Shown here in pieces: positions 58,876-64,000 of a stretch of 64,000 nucleotides of DNA. The notes below the pieces were generated by a model. It searched no databases, was not told the DNA's origin, and saw only the letters and a program-made list of their open reading frames with translations. This DNA is from Bergeyella porcorum (GTDB lineage Bacteria; Bacteroidota; Bacteroidia; Flavobacteriales; Weeksellaceae), in NCBI RefSeq assembly GCF_042427575.1, contig NZ_JBHMFD010000007.1, positions 186,001 through 250,000 on the forward strand. The letters are read 5' to 3'. The translations under genes were made by a program, and so were the position numbers. How positions within the stretch are numbered: the first letter of the stretch is position 1; every line of letters begins with the position of its first letter.

Positions 58876-59124
58876 AATTCCGTATTTTTAGATATTATAA
58901 TGTTACTAAGTGCTTGTAAATATACTTATTTCTAAAATAACTCACAATCCAAGCACGGAAACTTTCCAAATACACGCATTGAATATCAGCGCGTTACAAT
59001 TAAGCTTCAATCACTTTTACAGAAAGTAACTAAAATACAAATCGTTAGTTATTAACGGATTATAAATTTCGTACGTTTAACCTACTAAAGAAACACAACA
59101 ATCCAAAGAATTATATTTTTTCCT
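58876..59124. other. Gene-free spacer before glmM
   Basis: AT-rich, no credible open frame or RNA. The divergent promoters of the GLPGLI gene and glmM should lie here; only the glmM -7 box is clear. Confidence 0.45.
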
Positions 59125-59132
59125 TACTTTTG
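59125..59132 (+). promoter_or_regulatory. -7 box of the glmM promoter
   Basis: TACTTTTG matches TAnnTTTG, 34 nt before the ATG at 59167. Confidence 0.5.
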
Positions 59133-59166
59133 TAAAGTAAAATTTTAAAAAATAATTGTAATAAAT

Positions 59167-60549
59167 ATGGCATTAATCAAATCAATTTCGGGCATTCGTG
59201 GGACTATCGGAGGAAAAGTAGATGACAATCTAACTCCTCTAGATGTAGTGAAATTCACCTCTGCGTTCGGAACTTGGCTTCAAAATAATAAAAATAAAAA
59301 AGACCTCACCCTCGTCATTGGGCGAGATGCTAGAATTTCTGGACAAATGGTTTCTTCCTTGGTTACGGCAACGCTTCAAGGTTTGGGAATCAATGTGATA
59401 GACTTAGGACTTTCCACCACACCTACCGTAGAAGTGATAGTTCCTGAACTGAATGCAGATGGTGGCATCATCCTCACCGCTTCGCACAATCCAAAACAAT
59501 GGAACGCCCTAAAACTCCTCAATGATAAGGGAGAATTCATTAACGGACAAGATGGTGCCGAAGTTTTAGCCATTGCTGAAAGTGAAGATTTTAACTATGC
59601 CGAAGTGGACAACCTAGGCAAATACGAAACCCGAAATGATGGATTTGACATTCATATTCAAAAGATTTTTGACTTGCCAATGGTAGATACTGATGCTATC
59701 AAAGCCAAAAAATTCAAAGTGGTGCTAGATGCTGTAAACTCTACGGGCGGTATTTCCCTGCCGCCACTTTTGGAACAATTGGGTTGCGAAGTGGTAAAAC
59801 TCTACTGCGAACCCAACGGGCATTTCCCACACAATCCAGAGCCTTTGAAGGAACACCTTACCGATATTTGCGAATTGGTAAAGCAGGAAAACGCCGATTT
59901 AGGCATCGTGGTAGATCCCGATGTGGACAGATTGGCACTAATTGATGAAACTGGCGAAATGTTCGGCGAAGAATATACTTTGGTTGCCGTTGCCGATTAT
60001 CTTTTGAAACACAAAAAAGGAGCTGCTATTTCCAATTTATCTTCAAGTAGGGCTTTAAGAGATGTTGCTCAATCTCACAATTCTGAATATTTTGCAAGTG
60101 CGGTAGGTGAAGTAAATGTGGTAACCCTGATGAAAGAAAAAAATGCCGTAATTGGAGGGGAAGGCAATGGTGGAATTATCTATCCAGATTTACATTATGG
60201 AAGAGATTCTTTAGTGGGCGTGGCATTGTTTTTGACACATTTAGCTAAAGAAAACAAAACAGTTTCGGAGCTTAGAGTCACTTATCCTGCGTATTTTATG
60301 GGTAAAAAGAAAATTGAATTAACGCCAGAAATTGATGTGGATCATCTTTTAACTTTGATGGAAAAAGAATATCAAAACGAAGAGATTTCTACTGTGGATG
60401 GCGTGAAAATCGATTTCCCTGAAAACTGGGTGCATCTGAGAAAATCTAATACAGAACCTATTATCCGCATCTATACCGAGGCTCAATCTCAGCAAGAAGC
60501 AGACGAACTGGCAGATAGAATGATAGAGAAAATCAAAAGTTTGATATAA
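59167..60549 (+). CDS. glmM: Phosphoglucosamine mutase
   Basis: 460 residues. Phosphohexomutase; GlmM converts glucosamine-6-phosphate to glucosamine-1-phosphate for UDP-GlcNAc synthesis. SISGIRGTIGG near 6-16, the phosphoserine loop LTASHNPKQWNA (Ser106), the metal site VDPDVDRLAL (Asp250, Asp252, Asp254), EGNGGIIYPD near 334-343 and the phosphate-binding LRKSNTEPIIRIYTEA at the C-terminus are intact. The family covers both GlmM and phosphomannomutase; the IRGTIGG start favours GlmM, and no rival is in the window. Own promoter; a hairpin follows the stop. Confidence 0.9.
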   Translation: MALIKSISGIRGTIGGKVDDNLTPLDVVKFTSAFGTWLQNNKNKKDLTLVIGRDARISGQMVSSLVTATLQGLGINVIDLGLSTTPTVEVIVPELNADGGIILTASHNPKQWNALKLLNDKGEFINGQDGAEVLAIAESEDFNYAEVDNLGKYETRNDGFDIHIQKIFDLPMVDTDAIKAKKFKVVLDAVNSTGGISLPPLLEQLGCEVVKLYCEPNGHFPHNPEPLKEHLTDICELVKQENADLGIVVDPDVDRLALIDETGEMFGEEYTLVAVADYLLKHKKGAAISNLSSSRALRDVAQSHNSEYFASAVGEVNVVTLMKEKNAVIGGEGNGGIIYPDLHYGRDSLVGVALFLTHLAKENKTVSELRVTYPAYFMGKKKIELTPEIDVDHLLTLMEKEYQNEEISTVDGVKIDFPENWVHLRKSNTEPIIRIYTEAQSQQEADELADRMIEKIKSLI

Positions 60550-60565
60550 TTAAAATAAAACTCAA

Positions 60566-60596
60566 CCCTTTTCAGAGATTAACGCTTTGAAAAGGG
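60566..60596 (+). terminator. Hairpin after glmM
   Basis: CCCTTTTCA (60566-60574) pairs perfectly with TGAAAAGGG (60588-60596), but it is followed by CTTAACTAAC rather than a T run, so termination may be weak. Confidence 0.5.
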
Positions 60597-60646
60597 CTTA
60601 ACTAACAAAACTAGAATTTACACCAATTGTAAATTAAACAACACTA

Positions 60647-62017
60647 TTGGAAGATTTTTTTGACAACGAACTCGCCAAGCGATTCGAGGAAATGATAGAA
60701 AACCAAGATGAATATTACTTCGACTCCGAAGAGCTGGAGCAAATCATCATACACTACCTCGAACTAGGCGATATTATCTATGCAGAATTGGCCGTTAATT
60801 TCGGACTAAAACTACACCCTAATTCCTTTGAGATTAAAATAAAAAAATTAGAAGTTCTCTTAGAATTAGAGGATTACAAACAAGCCAGAGCATTGATAGA
60901 AGAGCTGCAATCTTCCTCTATGGACAATGCAGATTTTCTCATTTGCTGTGCAAAATATTACTCTAATCTTAGCAATCCTACCAAATCTATAGAATATTGT
61001 AAGAAAGCCCTAAAACTTGGGGAAGAAATCAACTTCCTTAGCAATTTTATTGCCGATGAATATGTGAATCTGGGCGACCCTTTCAAAGCACTACATTATT
61101 ACAAGCAAGCGTTGCAAGACGACCCTAATGATGATTATGCTTTGGAAAACATTATGCGTTGTTTCAGCGATTTGAATAAAAGCGATGAAGCCTTAGCATT
61201 TATCAATGATTATTTGGATCAATTCTCTTTCTCGGAAACAGCGTGGTATGAGTTGGGGCAATTTTATTTCGCAAGAAAAAATTATCCAGAAGCCATCAAA
61301 GCGTTTGACTATCTGCTTGCCATTAACCCAGCCTCCATCAATGTCTATGCTAATAAAGCTGCGTGCTATGAAGCTCTGAAACAATACGATAAAGCTATAG
61401 AAACCTACCAAGAAACTTTGGAGCTAGAATACACCAAGGCTTTTACTTACTATAAAATTGGACTTTGCTACAAGGCAATGAAACAATGGGTCAACGCCCT
61501 CTCTTATTTTCAAAAATCTTTGATAGAAGACCCTCAGTTTTACCTTGCAATGATGGAACAAAGCTACCTCTATGAAGAAATGGGCAAGAAAAACGAAGCC
61601 CTTTACTTTGCCAAAGCTGCCACTTTGCTCAATGAAGGCAACCTTGATTATCAAAAAAGATTGGCGTTTTTGTACATTGATTCAGGAAGATTTGAAGAAA
61701 GCTTATCTTGCCTAAAAACATTGGTAGATGTAGAATCTCATCGTTTTTACAATTGGTATGCTTATGCAGAAGTCCTGATGCTTTTGGAAGATTACGAAAA
61801 AGCCGTCGCTGTTTTGCTAAAGAGCATCTTAATCCACAGAAGAGCAGAGCTTTATTATCAGCTTAGCAACTGCTATTATCATCTAAACGATGAAGAAAAA
61901 GGATTGGAAGCCCTATCGCTTGCAGTAAAGCTAGACGCTTCGCTAGTAGAAGATATGCAACAAAAATATCCCTACATAAAAGAAGAAGTGAAAAAAGTGA
62001 AATCTTATAAAAAATAA
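60647..62017 (+). CDS. TPR-repeat protein
   Basis: 456 residues from TTG 60647 (MEDFFDNELAKRFEEMIENQ). At least nine tetratricopeptide repeats from about residue 50 to 440: for example KSIEYCKKALKLGEEINFLS, KALHYYKQALQDDPNDDYAL, EAIKAFDYLLAINPASINVY, KAIETYQETLELEYTKAFTY and NALSYFQKSLIEDPQFYLAM. No signal peptide or enzyme domain, so a cytoplasmic scaffold or partner protein. It starts 97 nt after glmM and ends 21 nt before the haemoglobin gene, so it may be co-transcribed with the latter. Partner unknown. Confidence 0.9.
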   Translation: MEDFFDNELAKRFEEMIENQDEYYFDSEELEQIIIHYLELGDIIYAELAVNFGLKLHPNSFEIKIKKLEVLLELEDYKQARALIEELQSSSMDNADFLICCAKYYSNLSNPTKSIEYCKKALKLGEEINFLSNFIADEYVNLGDPFKALHYYKQALQDDPNDDYALENIMRCFSDLNKSDEALAFINDYLDQFSFSETAWYELGQFYFARKNYPEAIKAFDYLLAINPASINVYANKAACYEALKQYDKAIETYQETLELEYTKAFTYYKIGLCYKAMKQWVNALSYFQKSLIEDPQFYLAMMEQSYLYEEMGKKNEALYFAKAATLLNEGNLDYQKRLAFLYIDSGRFEESLSCLKTLVDVESHRFYNWYAYAEVLMLLEDYEKAVAVLLKSILIHRRAELYYQLSNCYYHLNDEEKGLEALSLAVKLDASLVEDMQQKYPYIKEEVKKVKSYKK

Positions 62018-62038
62018 ATCACCTCACAAAATCTACCT

Positions 62039-62416
62039 ATGAAACTATTAGAAACAAGAGAAGATATTGAAATTCTGGTAAATACATTCTATGATAAAAT
62101 CAAGAAAGATGAAGTCATAGGATTTTTCTTCAACGATATTGCAAAAGTAAATTGGAACGAGCATTTGCCTAAGATGTATCAGTTTTGGGAAACACTCTTG
62201 TTCGGGCAAGTTTCCTACAAAGGCAATCCTATGGCGGCTCACTTTCCCATTAATGAAATCAAAGCAATGGAAAAACACCATTTTGACCACTGGCTGAAAG
62301 TTTGGACAGCAACCGTGGAAGAGTTGTTCACAGGTACCAAAGCCGAAATGGCAATCTACAAAGCAAAAAACATATCCCAATTGATGGCATATAAAATGGA
62401 AATGGCAAGACGATAA
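62039..62416 (+). CDS. Group III truncated haemoglobin
   Basis: 125 residues, the normal length for a 2-over-2 globin of group III. The N-terminus LETREDIEILVNTFYDKIKK leads into FFFNDIAKVNWNEHLPKMYQFWETLLFG. The proximal His is in KHHFDHWLKVW (about 80-90), and the ending AKNISQLMAYKMEMARR is typical. It binds heme and small gases such as O2 or NO; the physiological role of group III proteins is not settled. The 5' arm of its terminator lies inside the last codons. Confidence 0.92.
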   Translation: MKLLETREDIEILVNTFYDKIKKDEVIGFFFNDIAKVNWNEHLPKMYQFWETLLFGQVSYKGNPMAAHFPINEIKAMEKHHFDHWLKVWTATVEELFTGTKAEMAIYKAKNISQLMAYKMEMARR

Positions 62417-62434
62417 ATCTTGCCATTTTTTTTT
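62401..62434 (+). terminator. Rho-independent terminator overlapping the globin 3' end
   Basis: AATGGCAAGA (62401-62410) pairs perfectly with TCTTGCCATT (62418-62427), followed by T to 62434. The stop codon is at 62414-62416, inside the loop region. Confidence 0.9.
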
Positions 62435-62449
62435 ACTAAATTCAAAAAT

Positions 62450-63523
62450 CTAAGGAAATACTACTGTAAAGATATACGCCGCGAGATTAACCAATAGAAC
62501 CGCCCCATACAAAACATTGGTTTTTCCTCTGCTCAAAGAAATAACGACAGTAAAAACCGATAGTGCCAGAAGGATAATAGACTTATGGTCTATCCCCAAA
62601 GTAAATGGAATGTCAAACATTATACAAACGGCAGAGATGGCAGGGATTGTAAGCCCTATACTCGCCAATGCAGAGCCCAATGCCAAGTTCACCGAAGACT
62701 GAATCTGATTATTCCTCGCTGCTCTTACAGCTGCCAGCCCCTCTGGTAATAATACTACTGATGCAATAATTACGCCTACCAAAGCTTTAGGAGCTCCCAT
62801 TGCCTTCACAAAACCTTCTATCACAGGCGATAGTCCTTTTGCCATAAAAATCACCACCGCAAGACATACGATGAGCATCACCAAACTGACTATTGTAGCA
62901 ATAAGGGAAGGTTTCTCATCGTGTTCCTCATTACCATCTCTATCATCTACAAAGTAGTTTCTATGCCTTACCGTTTGTACCATCAGAAAAGTACTGTAAA
63001 TAATCAAGCAAGCGATAGAAACAAAAGCCAATTGACTATTCGTATAAAAAGGTCCTGCCACAGAAGAGGTATAATTGGGCAATACAAGTGTGAGTACTAA
63101 AATTGCAACTAAACTTACCAAATAGGTTGTAGCAGAACTTCGGGCAAAGAATTGCTCACGATAACGCACTCCTCCCACTAAAATACAGATGCCTAAAATT
63201 CCGTTGAGAATCAGCATCACCGCTGCAAATACTGTATCTCTCGCGTAGGTAAGAGCTCCTTCGCTCCCAGAAAGCATAAAGGAAATAATGAGCCCTACCT
63301 CTAAAATGGTAATACAAATAGCCAAGATAATGGTGCCATAAGGCTCACCCACCTTATGTGCCACCACTTCGGCGTGATGCACTGCTGCCAAAACACTCCC
63401 GAAAAGCAATATCGCTCCCGCAACATTGGGAGCAACGCCATCATCCAAAAAACCGCCTAAATAAAAAATACTGGCAATCATGGGCAGTATAATCGTCCAA
63501 TGTAATAGAAATTTCAGTTTCAT
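62450..63523 (-). CDS. chaA: Ca2+/H+ antiporter, ChaA/CAX family
   Basis: 357 residues with about 11 membrane segments. The two cation-selectivity regions are visible: HHAEVVAHKVGEPYGTIILA near 49-68, where the Glu residues line the path, and LPEGLAAVRAARNNQIQSSV near 260-279 followed by NLALGSALASIGLTIPAI. It exchanges Ca2+ (and in some relatives Na+ or K+) for protons across the inner membrane. A short charged cytoplasmic loop (DRDGNEEHDEKPS near 196-208) separates the halves. Single-gene unit. Confidence 0.93.
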   Translation of the reverse strand: MKLKFLLHWTIILPMIASIFYLGGFLDDGVAPNVAGAILLFGSVLAAVHHAEVVAHKVGEPYGTIILAICITILEVGLIISFMLSGSEGALTYARDTVFAAVMLILNGILGICILVGGVRYREQFFARSSATTYLVSLVAILVLTLVLPNYTSSVAGPFYTNSQLAFVSIACLIIYSTFLMVQTVRHRNYFVDDRDGNEEHDEKPSLIATIVSLVMLIVCLAVVIFMAKGLSPVIEGFVKAMGAPKALVGVIIASVVLLPEGLAAVRAARNNQIQSSVNLALGSALASIGLTIPAISAVCIMFDIPFTLGIDHKSIILLALSVFTVVISLSRGKTNVLYGAVLLVNLAAYIFTVVFP

Positions 63524-63614
63524 ATCTTTTGTATAAGTGTTTCGCCCAAAATACGAAAAAAAATCATTAAATCCAAAATCGGTATTTTGTAATTTAATCT
63601 ATGCTAAATATTCT

Positions 63615-63622
63615 TACTTTTG
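63615..63622 (+). promoter_or_regulatory. -7 box of the DUF4271-like gene
   Basis: TACTTTTG, followed by GCAA, 14 nt before TTG 63637. It lies inside the longer open frame that begins at ATG 63601, which argues for the TTG start. Confidence 0.5.
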
Positions 63623-63636
63623 CAAAAAATATACTT

Positions 63637-64000
63637 TTGATAAGATTAGTAGAAAATAATGACTGGGTTGTATTTGTCCTATTAGGGGCGATATTGGTGT
63701 TTATCATTGTATTGCAATATTTGCAACGGGAGTCTGGTGTGAAGGATTTTTTTCTACAACCTTTTGTGGATTCTGGCAATATTTTTCCATCTTGGCTATT
63801 GATTTCTTTGGTGCATATTACGCTGCTATCTTCTTTAACGGCTAAGTTCATTCCTATTTTGCCGAAAAAAATTGCACAACTGAACCTTTTGGGTTATTCT
63901 TTAAACAATTTTGGTTTTGCCCTTCTTTGTTTTTGTGCATTTTATTTCATTAAATTTATTTTTACCTTTCTATTTTATTCCTCCATTGGACAAGATAAAA
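63637..64000 (+). CDS. DUF4271-like membrane protein (3' end cut by window)
   Basis: About 121 residues visible, open to the window edge. From TTG 63637 it reads MIRLVENNDWVVFVLLGAIL, then FVDSGNIFPSWLLISLVHIT and LNNFGFALLCFCAFYFIKFI, with several hydrophobic helices. The start, helix pattern and length so far fit the DUF4271 family of Flavobacteriia inner-membrane proteins, function unknown. An ATG at 63601 is in frame but precedes the -7 box. Without the C-terminal half, the family call is moderate. Confidence 0.65.
   Translation, partial: MIRLVENNDWVVFVLLGAILVFIIVLQYLQRESGVKDFFLQPFVDSGNIFPSWLLISLVHITLLSSLTAKFIPILPKKIAQLNLLGYSLNNFGFALLCFCAFYFIKFIFTFLFYSSIGQDK

Overview
The window reads as ordinary chromosome of a Bacteroidota bacterium, most likely Flavobacteriia, family Weeksellaceae (Chryseobacterium/Riemerella/Bergeyella type). 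Signs seen directly: an AT-rich genome; promoters of the Bacteroidota type (-7 box TAnnTTTG); a type IX secretion sorting tail; exosortase XrtF with its partner; a lipidated TamA (TamL) next to TamB; a GLPGLI protein; a TonB-dependent receptor; and frequent TTG starts. I cannot name the species.

Layout. 1-11.1 kb: mfd (partial), a small secreted Lys/Ala-rich protein, a GH3-like adenylating enzyme, a beta-barrel protein, a type IX cargo protein, an AAA+ ATPase, dnaB, rnhA and a CDF metal exporter. 11.2-19.9 kb, mostly minus strand: outer-membrane protein, asd, a membrane protein, a TonB-dependent receptor, then the compact xrtF-XrtF partner-nadB-nadC unit. 19.9-23.4 kb, plus strand: amino-sugar kinase, RapZ C-terminal-like protein and MurU-like nucleotidyltransferase (probably cell-wall sugar salvage), a LOG-family protein and a DUF6702-like protein. 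23.5-25.0 kb: glycyl-tRNA synthetase.

An accessory block lies between glyS and a prolyl oligopeptidase (about 25.6-36.7 kb). It holds an OLD/ABC-type ATPase, a phospholipase-D-like protein, a tightly packed five-gene minus-strand operon (dynamin-like GTPase, small tail-anchored protein, HerA/VirB4-like ATPase with a long Ser/Thr-rich insert, a coiled-coil protein, and a coiled-coil protein fused to a uracil-DNA-glycosylase-like domain), a YD-repeat protein, an XRE regulator with apparent operators, and a Bacteroidota protein of unknown function. No transposase, integrase or CRISPR array was seen. The five-gene operon is my best candidate for an undescribed system, possibly anti-phage; this is inference from domains and gene packing.

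37-64 kb returns to core genes: prolyl oligopeptidase, mnmA, an M64 peptidase, a CsaA-like tRNA-binding protein, a HI0933-type flavoprotein, a 42-bp tandem repeat, a YihY protein, tamL-tamB, two identical tRNA-Val genes, exbB-exbD-tonB-folC, a small RiPP-precursor-like gene with a lipoprotein and a GLPGLI gene, glmM, a TPR protein, a truncated haemoglobin, a Ca2+/H+ antiporter and the start of a DUF4271 gene. Short repeats (TTAGAGG-type tracts and GC-rich palindromes) are scattered between genes, and one palindrome sits in frame inside mfd.
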